From: Mucilaginibacter_A sp965201005
GTDB lineage: Bacteria > Bacteroidota > Bacteroidia > Sphingobacteriales > Sphingobacteriaceae
Direction: 5' to 3'
Length of the DNA: 64,000 nt
NCBI RefSeq assembly: GCF_965201005.1
Contig: NZ_OZ241747.1
Coordinates: forward strand, 3,348,001 to 3,412,000
The position numbers and the translations under genes were made by a program. The notes under the pieces are model-generated. The model was not told where the DNA came from, made no database searches, and worked only from the letters and a program-made list of their open reading frames with translations. Numbering within the stretch: the stretch's first letter is position 1; each line of letters begins with the position of its first letter. Shown in pieces: positions 42,926 through 52,493 of the stretch.

Positions 42926-43043
42926 TCGATATAAATCTTGTAAAGTTTCTGCTACGCTGTAATAGTTTTTTAAATTGAAGGATTTTATTTCTATTTTTCT
43001 CGAAGAACAAACCGGGATTTTATTTTCGTAATTATAAAACGCT

Positions 43044-44042
43044 TTGGAAACTACAGAAATCGACCTTAAAAATTTACTCGGCAAGCTTTTATCGCTTAAA
43101 AACGAAATCCAAAAAGTTATTATCGGCCAGGATCAGGTTTTAGATGAGATTTTGGTGGCTTTGCTGGCCGGCGGCCATTGCCTGCTGGAAGGCGTGCCCG
43201 GATTGGCCAAAACGTTGATGGTAAGAACGTTATCGCAAGCGTTGGATTTATCTTTTCGGCGCATTCAGTTTACACCGGATTTAATGCCGACAGATATTGT
43301 TGGCACCGAGATTTTGGAGGAAGACCACGTTACCGGCAAACGCTTTTTTAAATTTAACAAAGGGCCGCTTTTCGCCAATATTGTTTTGGCCGATGAAATT
43401 AACCGTACGCCGCCCAAAACGCAGGCCGCGCTACTGGAAGCCATGCAGGAATTTGAAGTTACTTACGGCGGACAAACTTATCCTTTAGACCGTCCGTTTT
43501 TTATTTTGGCCACCCAAAACCCGATTGAGCAGGCCGGAACGTACCCCCTGCCCGAAGCACAGCTGGACCGTTTTTTATTATACGTCAAAATCGGCTACCC
43601 AACCGCACAGGAGGAATTTAACGTTTTGAACAGCACGACCGGCAGCAGAAAAGTACAGGTAAACCCGATTTTGGGCGGGGAAGAGATCAGGCAACTGCAA
43701 GGTTTGGTGCGCGATGTTAGCATTAACGACGACCTGGTGCACTACGTTAGCGATTTGATCCGCGCCACGCGGCCGGATACCACAACTGTTCCTTACATCA
43801 AAGAATGGGTTCGCTGGGGAGCTGGCCCGCGTGCCGGGCAGGCGTTAATTTTAACGGCCAAAGCGCGTGCGTTGTTCAAAGGTCGTTATTCCGTGCTGAT
43901 GGAAGACCTTCATAATATGGCTTACCCGGTTTTGCGCCACCGTATTTTGATGAATTTTAAAGCCGAAGCCGAAAATGTAAGTTCGGACAGGGTTACCACA
44001 GAATTGATTAAAGCAATTGAACGGCCGAAAGTGCTGGCTTGA
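43044..44042 (+). CDS. MoxR family AAA+ ATPase
   Basis: A 332-residue AAA+ ATPase with Walker A GVPGLAKT near residue 52, Walker B IVLADEINR near 113, sensor ATQNPIEQAGTYPLPEAQLDRF near 153. MoxR proteins act as chaperone-like activators, usually with von Willebrand-factor-A partners such as the DUF58 and BatA products encoded next. The start is TTG at 43044: stops lie upstream in frame and the next ATG is well inside the domain. First gene of the cluster. Confidence 0.93.
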   Translation: METTEIDLKNLLGKLLSLKNEIQKVIIGQDQVLDEILVALLAGGHCLLEGVPGLAKTLMVRTLSQALDLSFRRIQFTPDLMPTDIVGTEILEEDHVTGKRFFKFNKGPLFANIVLADEINRTPPKTQAALLEAMQEFEVTYGGQTYPLDRPFFILATQNPIEQAGTYPLPEAQLDRFLLYVKIGYPTAQEEFNVLNSTTGSRKVQVNPILGGEEIRQLQGLVRDVSINDDLVHYVSDLIRATRPDTTTVPYIKEWVRWGAGPRAGQALILTAKARALFKGRYSVLMEDLHNMAYPVLRHRILMNFKAEAENVSSDRVTTELIKAIERPKVLA

Positions 44043-44043
44043 C

Positions 44044-44055
44044 AATGCTGTTTTT
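44044..44055 (-). repeat. Dispersed 12-mer, B type, after a stop codon
   Basis: ATGCTGTTTTTA followed by TCGGTATAAAATTAT, directly behind the MoxR stop. Confidence 0.8.
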
Positions 44056-44095
44056 ATCGGTATAAAATTATATCTATACAAGAATATTAAGAATC

Positions 44096-44320
44096 ATGTT
44101 TGAAGCAGAACAATTGAAACAAAGCATCATACAAACTTTAGATCAGGCTGATGAAAAAACACTTCGTATGTTACAGGCGATCTTACAGATTCATTTGGAA
44201 CACGATTTTTGGGATGATTTGCCAGATGAAATAAAAAACGAGGTTGAAGAATCAATCAAACAAGGTGAGAGAGGTGAGGGAATAACGCACGAGGAGATGA
44301 TGAAAAAATACCTTAAATAA
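44096..44320 (+). CDS. Antitoxin-like small protein without a toxin
   Basis: A 74-residue helical protein (MFEAEQLKQSIIQTLDQADE ... EEMMKKYLK). The C-terminal pattern G-I-T-H-E-E-M-M-K-K-Y resembles the toxin-wrapping tail of Bacteroidota antitoxins that pair with RelE/ParE toxins (IPHEEVMKKY-like). No toxin gene follows; DUF58 begins 9 bp later. It may be an orphan antitoxin, the remains of a decayed module, or a small partner of the MoxR/DUF58 pair. Confidence 0.6.
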   Translation: MFEAEQLKQSIIQTLDQADEKTLRMLQAILQIHLEHDFWDDLPDEIKNEVEESIKQGERGEGITHEEMMKKYLK

Positions 44321-44329
44321 GAATCTTAA

Positions 44330-45214
44330 ATGTCCCGCCTCCTCGATCCGAAAATTGTTATGTCTATCAAAAGCCTGCAACTGGCTGCCAAAATGGTGGT
44401 TGATGGTTTTATGAACGGCATAAACAAAAGTACCATCAAAGGTCCGGGAATGGAATTTAGCCAGTACCGAAGCTACCAGCCGGGCGATGATTTGCGCTCA
44501 TTGGACTGGAAAATGTTTGCGCGCTCCGATCGCTATTATATCCGCGAAAGCGAGGTGGAAACTAATATTTCGGTGCGTTTCCTGGTTGACGCCAGTGCGT
44601 CAATGAACCACGAAGATAATGGCTATAAAAAGAGCACTTATGCCGCTTATTTAACTGCTTCGCTGGCTTACTTGGCTAATTTACAGGCAGATGCAACCGG
44701 TTTGTACGTGCTGCAAAACGGCGGTTTGTTTTCTTTGGTGCCGAGGCAAAACACGCAGCATTTAAACCGTTTGTTTTATCAGCTGGAGAACTTAAATCCC
44801 GCAGGGAAATTTACAGAACCCGTCAATTATAAAGAACTTTTTGCCGGAAACGGAAAGCGGGAACTGCTCGTTTTTGTTACGGATTTTTATGAGGAAAACG
44901 GTGAAATCATGGCTTTGCTGGATAAATTATCAACCTTAAAACATGAGATCATTGTGTTCCATTTGATCGGAAAAAACGAACTAGAACTCGATTTTGCCGG
45001 ATATACAACTTTGGAAGATTTGGAAACCGGGCAAACCATCCAAATCAATGCTGTACAAGCCCAAAAAACTTATAAACAGACATTAAATGAACGTTTGACT
45101 TATATCAAAACCCAGCTTTTAAACCGGAATATTTTTTACCGCCTGATCAGCATGGACCAACCTCTGGATTTGGCTTTGCGCGATTTTTTGAACCAGCGGA
45201 CGAAAGGGTTTTGA
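44330..45214 (+). CDS. DUF58 protein
   Basis: A 294-residue cytosolic protein with the DUF58 core GPGMEFSQYRSYQPGDDLRSLDWKMFARSDRYYIRESEVETN at residues 37-80 and a von Willebrand-factor-A-like domain beginning FLVDASASMNHED near 87 (Asp-x-Ser-x-Ser-like metal site; Ser replaced in part by Ala). DUF58 proteins partner with MoxR ATPases. In the cluster it is separated from the ATPase gene by a small antitoxin-like gene and from BatA by a palindrome. Confidence 0.9.
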   Translation: MSRLLDPKIVMSIKSLQLAAKMVVDGFMNGINKSTIKGPGMEFSQYRSYQPGDDLRSLDWKMFARSDRYYIRESEVETNISVRFLVDASASMNHEDNGYKKSTYAAYLTASLAYLANLQADATGLYVLQNGGLFSLVPRQNTQHLNRLFYQLENLNPAGKFTEPVNYKELFAGNGKRELLVFVTDFYEENGEIMALLDKLSTLKHEIIVFHLIGKNELELDFAGYTTLEDLETGQTIQINAVQAQKTYKQTLNERLTYIKTQLLNRNIFYRLISMDQPLDLALRDFLNQRTKGF

Positions 45215-45311
45215 GGAGGTAAGAGGTATGAGGCATCAGGTAGATAAAAAGTTTAACAATAAAAGGCACGAAACACAGGTTGCCCATACCTCAAACCCCA
45301 TACCTCACACC
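45215..45311. repeat. Intergenic palindrome with GAGGTATGAGG arms
   Basis: Left arm 45215-45240 holds GAGGTAAGAGGTATGAGGCA; right arm 45283-45311 holds CCATACCTCAAACCCCATAC then CTCACACCT. It fills the whole DUF58/BatA gap. Purine-rich left and pyrimidine-rich right arms recall the ribF/ispG inserts, but the word differs. Confidence 0.6.
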
Positions 45312-45316
45312 TAAAA

Positions 45317-46849
45317 ATGCTGCAACTAACAAACCCTTTATGGCTATGGGCAATTGCCGGAATCCTCGTTCCGGTCATGGTTCACTTGTGGCACGTTAAA
45401 ACCGGAAAAACGCTCAAGATCGGCAGTATTGCACTGCTGGGCAAAAGTGCGCGGCAAAGTTCGCGTAGTTTCCGCATCACCAATTGGCCGCTGCTGCTTT
45501 TGCGGTGTTTATTATTGCTTTTGCTGGCGTTTTTGCTGAGCGGCCCTATCTGGCCCAAACCGGCAAAAATTACGCAAACAAAAGGCTGGGTTTTGCTTGA
45601 AAAAACACCGGTAAAAGAAGCATATCAGCATTTTAAACCCAAAATTGATTCGTTGCTGAAGGCCAGTTACGAACTGCATTTGTTCGATACTTCTTTTAGG
45701 GCGGTAAAATTGGCGGAAGTTTTGAAAGATACTGTCCACCAGCAAAATGAAGCCGATTACCGGGCGTTGCTGAAATTGCTCGAACAAAAAATCCCGCAAA
45801 AAAATAATGTTTATTTGTTCACTTCCAATCAGTTACAACATTATCCCGGAAAACGGTCTGCATTGAATCTGAACCTTGACTGGCAAACTTATACACCGGC
45901 AGATTCTGTTTCTGCCTGGGTCCAGAGCGCGTTTTTGACTTCTTCGGACAGTATCCGCGTGATTTTGGGCGGCAGCAAACCCGGCGGTACTGTTTTTAGC
46001 ACCAAAAATTTGCAGTCCGGCGATCGTGGAAACCCTCGTTTCAAGGTTTTTTTTGAAGAAGGAAAACCGTTTGTTTCGCTCCAAAACAATCCGCAAAAAG
46101 CAGTTGCCGTAGATACTTCGACCTTAAAAATCACGGTTTACCAAAATCAATATGCCGCGGATGCAAAATATTTGGAAGCCGCGTTGCAAGCTGTTAAAAA
46201 ATTTAGCGGCCGAAAAATGAAGCTTGTTTTTACAGATAACTTCAACCAAATCCGAGCTGATCAAAACTGGGTTTTCTGGTTGTCCGATCAAAAAATCCCG
46301 CAAAAATTTTCAAAAATAGTTTCAGGCGGAAGTTTTTTTCAGTACGAAACCGGCCAATTGCAAAACATCAATTCCTGGATCAATGCCAATCAGGATTTTG
46401 CCGGGAACGAAGCGGAACAAATCAATTTATACCAGCATTTTTTACCCGGTAAAAACAGCATTACAAACGCAGAAACGATTTGGCAGGATGGTTTTGGCCA
46501 GCCAGTTTTAAGCTTGCAATCAACCCAAAACAGCAATATTTATCATTTTTACAGTCGTTTTGACCCAGCCTGGAATGATTTGGCCTGGAGCAGCAACTTC
46601 CCGAAAATGATACTGGATTTGATTTTGAAAAGCTATCCGCAGCCTGATTTTTCTAAGTACGATAAACGTATTTTGGCCGAAAATCAAATCCAATCTTCCG
46701 CAAAAAACCAAGCTGAAACCACTTTTAAGAACCCTAAAACTTCGGAAATTGCGGATTTAAAACATGGTTTCTGGTCCGCTTTGTTCCTGATTTTTTTATT
46801 GGAACGGATTTTATCAGCCCAGACTAAAAAACAGGAAATTTATGGTTGA
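45317..46849 (+). CDS. BatA-domain membrane protein
   Basis: A 510-residue protein with the N-terminal BatA (aerotolerance-type) domain: LTNPLWLWAIAGILVPVMVHLWH then two helices (NWPLLLLRCLLLLLLAFLLSG). The long middle is extracytoplasmic or cytosolic with weak vWA/glutamine-amidotransferase character, and a C-terminal helix (GFWSALFLIFLLERIL) closes it. Three 12-mers lie inside: 45612 (VKEAY), 45687 antisense, and 46450 (KNSIT). Its end overlaps the next start by 8 bp. Confidence 0.85.
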   Translation: MLQLTNPLWLWAIAGILVPVMVHLWHVKTGKTLKIGSIALLGKSARQSSRSFRITNWPLLLLRCLLLLLLAFLLSGPIWPKPAKITQTKGWVLLEKTPVKEAYQHFKPKIDSLLKASYELHLFDTSFRAVKLAEVLKDTVHQQNEADYRALLKLLEQKIPQKNNVYLFTSNQLQHYPGKRSALNLNLDWQTYTPADSVSAWVQSAFLTSSDSIRVILGGSKPGGTVFSTKNLQSGDRGNPRFKVFFEEGKPFVSLQNNPQKAVAVDTSTLKITVYQNQYAADAKYLEAALQAVKKFSGRKMKLVFTDNFNQIRADQNWVFWLSDQKIPQKFSKIVSGGSFFQYETGQLQNINSWINANQDFAGNEAEQINLYQHFLPGKNSITNAETIWQDGFGQPVLSLQSTQNSNIYHFYSRFDPAWNDLAWSSNFPKMILDLILKSYPQPDFSKYDKRILAENQIQSSAKNQAETTFKNPKTSEIADLKHGFWSALFLIFLLERILSAQTKKQEIYG

Positions 46850-48995
46850 GGAAAACGAAAAACCAGTAATTGTAAACTGGCAAAAAAAGTGGAAAAGGAT
46901 CAATATTTTGTCGCTGGTTTTGCTGGTTTTGGCGGCGGTACTGTTTTTATCGACTATATTTCATCTGCTTTTTTCGCTTTCTTTTTGGTGGGTTTTGCCA
47001 ATGATCCTGGTTTTTGCGGCGATTGTTTTTGCAACGGACCAATCCTGGAAAATCACTGTTTTGGAAGTTGCACGTTTTTTCAACCAGCGTTTCCCGGAGC
47101 TGGAGGAAAGTGCAGAACTCAGCTTAAAACCAACAAACTCGCTAAATCTTTTAGAGCAGTTGCAAAAACAGAAAGTAGAAAATATTTTGCCGCAACTTCC
47201 TCAGCTTAAACCTTTTTATAAAAAATTACAGCTTGCGGTTTTGATGTTGGCCGCAGCTTTGGCTTTTGTTTTTTTGTTATGGAAAAGTAACCTGAAACCG
47301 ATACAAACCAAATTTAACCCGATAAAAGAAGTATTTAGTCCCAATGGAAAACCGGCCGTAAAACCGGAAGTTATTTTGCCGGAAATCGATCATTTCAGCC
47401 TGAAAATCAGTCCGCCAGGTTATACCGGCAAAAGCACGCGTGAACAAAAAAAATTCTCGATTGATGCGGAAGACGGCGCAATCGTAAATTGGGAAATCAG
47501 CACAAACAAAGCGGTAAAAAGTCTGACTTTGATTTTTAATGATCGTGAAAAATTATCATTAAGCGCAGTAAATCAGGATTATACGGAATGGAAAACGGCT
47601 AAAATGATCAGCAAACCCGGTTTTTATCAGGTTGATCTGGATGGTAAACTTTCAGAATTGTACCAGGTGGAAGTGATCAAAGATTTGCCGCCGGTGATCC
47701 GTATTTTATCACCAAAACCAAGCACTGTAATTGATTTTGGCGAACCGCAAAAAACCATGCTAAAAACAGCATTGAGCGATGATTACGGCATCCGGGAAGC
47801 CTACATCAACGCCACAATTGCCAGCGGAAGTGGCGAGGCCGTGAAATTTAAAGAGCAGAAATTGCGTTTTGATGCTTCGTTTTCCGGTCGTCAGACACAA
47901 TATCAGTTATACAAACAGCTGGATTTGAAAGCTTTAGGGATGCAGCCCGGCGATGAATTGTATTTTTATATAAAGGCGACGGACAACCGAAACCAGGAAA
48001 CGCGTTCGGAAGTTTACATCATTTCTATTGCGGATACGGCCAAACTGATGCAGCTTGACGGCATGGTGAACAGCCTGGACATAAAGCCGGAATTGTTTAG
48101 AAGCGAGCGGCAAATTATTATCGAAACCGAACAACTGCTGCGTGAAAAAGACACGATCAAGGCTGAAAATTTTAAGAAAAGAAGTCAGGATTTGGGTTTT
48201 GACCAGAAACTTTTACGCCTGCGTTACGGCAAGTTTTTGGGTGAAGAAAATGAGTCCGGCGGTGATCCGGAAGACGCAAACACGTTGGACAATCCGGCAG
48301 ATTTTAGCAATGCCAACAAAATTTTTGATGCTTATACCGATAAGCACGACAATGCCGAAGATGCCAGTTTTTTGGAGCCGGAAACCAAAAATCAACTTAA
48401 GGCCACGCTGAACGAAATGTGGAGTGCCGAGCTGCGTTTGCGCACATACAAACCGCGGGAAGCATTGTCTTTTGCCTACAAAGCATTGCGTTTGCTGAAA
48501 GATCTGCAGCAAAAATCCCGTGCGTATGTGGCCAAAACGAGTGCTAAAACGGCACCGCTGAAACCAGCCGAAAAACGGCTGACCGGCGATCTGACAAAAA
48601 TTATTGCACCAATTACACAGCAGGATTTTAAGAAACAAAACGATCCGGATTTATCGCTGCGGCAAACGGCCAACCTGCTGAACCAATTGAAAAACGGTGC
48701 TGGTTTGGGCGAGGCATCGTTGCAGGTTTTGCGGCAAAGTAATTTAAAAATCAGTGAAAAAGCGGCTGCGCAGCCTTCGGTTTATTTGCCTGCGGTTGCT
48801 TCTTTCAGGAAGATTTTAGCGCAGGTCAATCAACCAAAAAACATTGACAGACAAGATATTTCAACGGTAGAAAAAGCGGTTTGGAAGATGCTTCCGGCGG
48901 TTGCCAAATTGCCGCAGCGGGCAGAAAACACGCCTGATTTGGGTTTGTCTGACGCTTATTTTCAAAACCTGACCCACACAAACCGATCAAAATGA
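46842..48995 (+). CDS. DUF4175-like membrane protein
   Basis: A 717-residue protein with two N-terminal helices (ILSLVLLVLAAVLFLSTIF; WWVLPMILVFAAIVFA), a further one near residue 135, then a long hydrophilic region with beta-rich segments (PPGYTGKSTREQKKFSIDAEDG near 195) and helical C-terminus. This matches DUF4175 proteins found beside DUF58/BatA genes; the role is unknown. 12-mers at 47323 (IKEVF) and 47761 (LKTAL). It overlaps BatA by 8 bp and the next gene by 4 bp. Confidence 0.82.
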   Translation: MVEENEKPVIVNWQKKWKRINILSLVLLVLAAVLFLSTIFHLLFSLSFWWVLPMILVFAAIVFATDQSWKITVLEVARFFNQRFPELEESAELSLKPTNSLNLLEQLQKQKVENILPQLPQLKPFYKKLQLAVLMLAAALAFVFLLWKSNLKPIQTKFNPIKEVFSPNGKPAVKPEVILPEIDHFSLKISPPGYTGKSTREQKKFSIDAEDGAIVNWEISTNKAVKSLTLIFNDREKLSLSAVNQDYTEWKTAKMISKPGFYQVDLDGKLSELYQVEVIKDLPPVIRILSPKPSTVIDFGEPQKTMLKTALSDDYGIREAYINATIASGSGEAVKFKEQKLRFDASFSGRQTQYQLYKQLDLKALGMQPGDELYFYIKATDNRNQETRSEVYIISIADTAKLMQLDGMVNSLDIKPELFRSERQIIIETEQLLREKDTIKAENFKKRSQDLGFDQKLLRLRYGKFLGEENESGGDPEDANTLDNPADFSNANKIFDAYTDKHDNAEDASFLEPETKNQLKATLNEMWSAELRLRTYKPREALSFAYKALRLLKDLQQKSRAYVAKTSAKTAPLKPAEKRLTGDLTKIIAPITQQDFKKQNDPDLSLRQTANLLNQLKNGAGLGEASLQVLRQSNLKISEKAAAQPSVYLPAVASFRKILAQVNQPKNIDRQDISTVEKAVWKMLPAVAKLPQRAENTPDLGLSDAYFQNLTHTNRSK

Positions 48996-50779
48996 TGTGG
49001 AACATAGTGGTGCTTTCGGCTTCTTTTTTACTGCTGGTTTTCCTGGTTTTTAAGGAGATCAAACGTACGCAGAAACAGCGTTTGGTTTGGCGTTTGCTGG
49101 CTTCGTTTCTGGCAGTGGCGAGTTTGGTCTGCCTGGCCGTTCCGCCGTTTTATTATGGTAAAAAAAGCATTGGCAATCAACATGAAATCTTGTTGCTGAC
49201 GGATGGGTTTAGCAAGGATAGTTTGCGTTTTTTTGGGCAGAAAACGTTGGTTTATACCGCTGATGAAGCGGTTTTCCAGAACCTGCGTTCACCCAAAATC
49301 CGGTTTATTGCCGATTTGGGTCTGTGGCGAAAAAATCTCCCTCAAAACACTTCGCTGCATATTTTGGGAAATGGTTTGGAGGAAGCAGAATTACAAAAAC
49401 TGGATCAGCTTCCGGTCCGGTTTATCGCCCCTGAACTGCCTTCCGGAATTCAAAAAATCAATTGGACGCACCGGACAAATACAGGCGAAAGTTTTCGGGC
49501 ACAAGGCCGTTTCCTCAACCAAAATAATCAGGAAATCAAACTGGTTTTAAAAGGATCGGGCACCGGTTTGGATTCTGTAAAAATAGGTGCTAAAAGAAGC
49601 ATTGATTTTTCGCTGAACGCTGTACCGAAGCAAAGCGGTAACGCCGTTTTCAGGCTGCTGGCTTTAGCCGGAAAAGATACGCTGGAAAACGAACCGTTGC
49701 CATTTATCATTGAGCCGGTAAAAAAGCTGAAAGTGTTGCTGCTTGCCGCTTCGCCGGATTTTGAAAGCCGGTTTTTGAAAAACTGGCTGGCCGAAAATGC
49801 TTATGCCGTTGCTGCGCGAAGCACCATCAGCAAAAACAAAACCACCACAGATTTTGGCAATATGGGCAAGCTGCCGCTGGATAAAATCACGCCTGCGCTG
49901 CTCCAAAATTTTGATGTGCTGATTTGTGATGCCAGCGCGTTTGGCAATTTGGGCAAAGCAGAAACGGCGGCAATTTTAGCACAAACGGACCGGAAAGGTT
50001 TGGGTTTGATTTTCCGGGCAGATAGTGGCAATGCTTCTTTTATCAGGCAAAATTTTGCGGTTTATCCTTCCAATGATCCGCAGAAAACGTTGAATTTAAA
50101 ACTAAACGATGGCCATGATTTGCGCTTAACTATTCAAACCAATCATCCTTTTTTCATTAAAAACCAGGCCAATTCGCAGGTTTTGGTGAAAGATCAAAGC
50201 AATCATTTGCTGGCTGACAGTAAATTGTTTGGTTCGGGCAAAATAATTTTATCAACTTTAAACAATACTTTTAGCTGGCAACTTTCCGGCAAGAAGAAGG
50301 AATACGCGGCTTTTTGGTCGCTGCTGATTTCTAAAGCTTCCCGGAAAATCAACCTGAAAGAAAATGTTTCAGCCCAAATTTATGCCGATAAAAACAGCAT
50401 GGCCACTGTCAGGCTGGAAAATACGGCAAATACATCAGCGATAAAAATCAACGGTACAGTTGTTGCCCTTCAGCAAAATCCGGTCGTCCCGTTTATCAGG
50501 GAAGGGTTTTTTTGGCCGCTAAAATCTGGCTGGACCAACATTCAAAACTCTGAATATCCTGCAACCGGCATGTATATTTTTGATAATCAGGATTGGAAAA
50601 CGTTAAAATCAACCCAAAAGATCAATTTAACCCGTAATTACGCCCGGCAGTTTGCTTTTGATCAAACCAAAAACCGAATACAGCAAAAAGCTGAACTGAT
50701 TTTTATGCCAGTCGGCCTGTTTTACTTTTTATTTCTGCTCTCCTGCGCGTTTTTATGGTTTGAAACAAAATTTTTATAA
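48992..50779 (+). CDS. Membrane protein of the BatA/DUF4175 cluster
   Basis: A 595-residue protein with two N-terminal helices (IVVLSASFLLLVFLVFKEI; LLASFLAVASLVCLAV), a large extracytoplasmic region, and one C-terminal helix (GLFYFLFLLSCAFLWF). No named domain recognised, but the layout matches vWA-like partner proteins of such clusters, and LKVLLLAASPDFESRFL near residue 245 resembles glutamine-amidotransferase-like cores found there. Four 12-mers lie inside: 49159 (GKKSI), 49591 (AKRSI), 50031 antisense (NASFI) and 50389 (DKNSM), the highest density of any gene in the window. Confidence 0.7.
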   Translation: MMWNIVVLSASFLLLVFLVFKEIKRTQKQRLVWRLLASFLAVASLVCLAVPPFYYGKKSIGNQHEILLLTDGFSKDSLRFFGQKTLVYTADEAVFQNLRSPKIRFIADLGLWRKNLPQNTSLHILGNGLEEAELQKLDQLPVRFIAPELPSGIQKINWTHRTNTGESFRAQGRFLNQNNQEIKLVLKGSGTGLDSVKIGAKRSIDFSLNAVPKQSGNAVFRLLALAGKDTLENEPLPFIIEPVKKLKVLLLAASPDFESRFLKNWLAENAYAVAARSTISKNKTTTDFGNMGKLPLDKITPALLQNFDVLICDASAFGNLGKAETAAILAQTDRKGLGLIFRADSGNASFIRQNFAVYPSNDPQKTLNLKLNDGHDLRLTIQTNHPFFIKNQANSQVLVKDQSNHLLADSKLFGSGKIILSTLNNTFSWQLSGKKKEYAAFWSLLISKASRKINLKENVSAQIYADKNSMATVRLENTANTSAIKINGTVVALQQNPVVPFIREGFFWPLKSGWTNIQNSEYPATGMYIFDNQDWKTLKSTQKINLTRNYARQFAFDQTKNRIQQKAELIFMPVGLFYFLFLLSCAFLWFETKFL

Positions 50780-50843
50780 ATAATTTCCTTTTAGTTTAAC
50801 TGAAAAACATTAGCTTGGGGCTTTTATAAACACCATTTAATTT

Positions 50844-50848
50844 GGAGG
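50844..50848 (+). promoter_or_regulatory. Shine-Dalgarno-like GGAGG before a TTG start
   Basis: GGAGG lies seven bases before the TTG at 50856. Such sequences are rare in this window, and here it supports the non-ATG start of the TldD-like gene. Confidence 0.6.
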
Positions 50849-50855
50849 ACAACCA

Positions 50856-52493
50856 TTGAAAAGAAGTGATTTTTTGTACTTATCGGGCTTAGGGCTTGGT
50901 GCGGCAATGCTGCCCCAAATGCCTGCTTTTGCCCGGCCGATTGATCCGATGGCCGCTTTGTATGACGGCATGGACGTGCGGCAGAAAAAGCAGCTGGCGG
51001 ATGTTGCGCTGAATGCTGCGCGTGCCAAAGGTGCCAGTTATGCCGATGTGCGCATTGGCCGATATCTGAACCAGGCCGTGATCACGCGCGAAAACAGGGT
51101 GCAAAACATTGCCAATACCGAATCGCAAGGCGTTGGTATCCGCGTAATTGCGAACGGCTGCTGGGGTTTTGCGGCTTCCAACAACATGACGAAGGAAGAC
51201 GTGGCAAAAACTGCCGAACGTGCCGTGGCCGTAGCCAAAGCGAATGCAAAAATCCAGGCCGAACCCGTGCAGCTTGCCCCGCAGAAAGGTTATGGCGAAG
51301 TGAGCTGGAAAACACCGATCGAGATAAACGCTTTTGAGGTGCCGATCAAAGATAAAACCGATCTTCTATTATCGGTAAACGCGGCAGCAAAAGCGGGCGG
51401 TGCCAATTTTATCAATTCCACGTGCTTTGCGGTGAACGAGCAGAAATATTTTGCCTCTACGGATGGTTCTTACATCGATCAGGATATCCACCGCCTTTTC
51501 CCAAGCTTTACGGTCACAAAAATCGATCAGGCTTCGGGCAAATTTCAAACCCGGAAATCGTTAAGTTCTCCGGTTGGGATGGGTTATGAATATCTGAACG
51601 CGCGCCCGCAGGATAAAGTTGCCGGCATTGTTACGCGTTATAAAGACCGTTACGATATGCTGGAAGATGTAAAAGCGGCGGCAAACGACGTGAACCAGAA
51701 AATCAAGGCAAAAACAGTAGAGCCGGGCAAATATGATCTGATTTTGGACCCTTCGCATTTGTGGCTCACCATCCATGAATCTGTTGGACACCCAACAGAG
51801 CTTGACCGTGTTTTGGGTTACGAAGCCAACTATGCCGGAACCAGTTTTTTAACGTTAGATAAATGGGAATCCAAAAAATTTCAGTTTGGCAGCAAACTGG
51901 TAAATGTGGTTGCCGATAAAACACAGCCCGGTTCGCTGGGTGCAGTTGGGTATGATGATGAAGGCGTAAAATGTAAAAAGTGGGATTTGATCAGCGATGG
52001 GATTTTGGTGAATTACCAGGCCATCCGCGATCAGGCGCATATCATCGGCTTAAAAGAATCGCAGGGCTGCTGCTATGCGCAAAGCTGGGACGATGTGCAG
52101 TTTCAGCGCATGGCCAATGTTTCCCTTGAACCCGGAAAAACAAAACTGAGTGTGGACGACATGATCAAAAACACCGAAAAAGGCATTTATATCATTGGTG
52201 ATGGCTCTTTTTCTATCGATCAGCAACGTTATAATTTCCAGTTTGGCGGACAAACTTTTTACGAGATCAAAAACGGGAAAATTGCAGGTATGCTGAACGA
52301 TGTGGCCTACCAGGCCAACACGCGCGAATTCTGGAACTCCTGCTCGGCAATTGCCGATGCAAGCGATTACCGTTTGGGCGGTGCTTTTAATGATGGAAAA
52401 GGGCAGCCTTCGCAATCCAACGCGGTTTCGCATGGCTCGGCAACAACAAAATTTAATGGTGTAAATGTGATCAACACGGCACGGAAAATTTAA
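50856..52493 (+). CDS. TldD/PmbA family metalloprotease, TldD-type, exported
   Basis: A 545-residue protein. The start is TTG with a Shine-Dalgarno sequence; it opens with MKRSDFLYLSGLGLGAAMLP, a Tat-like signal with Lys-Arg in place of the pair. The zinc motif HESVGH, with a later Glu and Cys-rich loop SQGCCYAQ, lies near residue 307, as in TldD, the catalytic member of the TldD/TldE pair. Partner gene follows. The family trims peptides and modified peptides; here the signal suggests a periplasmic site. Confidence 0.9.
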   Translation: MKRSDFLYLSGLGLGAAMLPQMPAFARPIDPMAALYDGMDVRQKKQLADVALNAARAKGASYADVRIGRYLNQAVITRENRVQNIANTESQGVGIRVIANGCWGFAASNNMTKEDVAKTAERAVAVAKANAKIQAEPVQLAPQKGYGEVSWKTPIEINAFEVPIKDKTDLLLSVNAAAKAGGANFINSTCFAVNEQKYFASTDGSYIDQDIHRLFPSFTVTKIDQASGKFQTRKSLSSPVGMGYEYLNARPQDKVAGIVTRYKDRYDMLEDVKAAANDVNQKIKAKTVEPGKYDLILDPSHLWLTIHESVGHPTELDRVLGYEANYAGTSFLTLDKWESKKFQFGSKLVNVVADKTQPGSLGAVGYDDEGVKCKKWDLISDGILVNYQAIRDQAHIIGLKESQGCCYAQSWDDVQFQRMANVSLEPGKTKLSVDDMIKNTEKGIYIIGDGSFSIDQQRYNFQFGGQTFYEIKNGKIAGMLNDVAYQANTREFWNSCSAIADASDYRLGGAFNDGKGQPSQSNAVSHGSATTKFNGVNVINTARKI

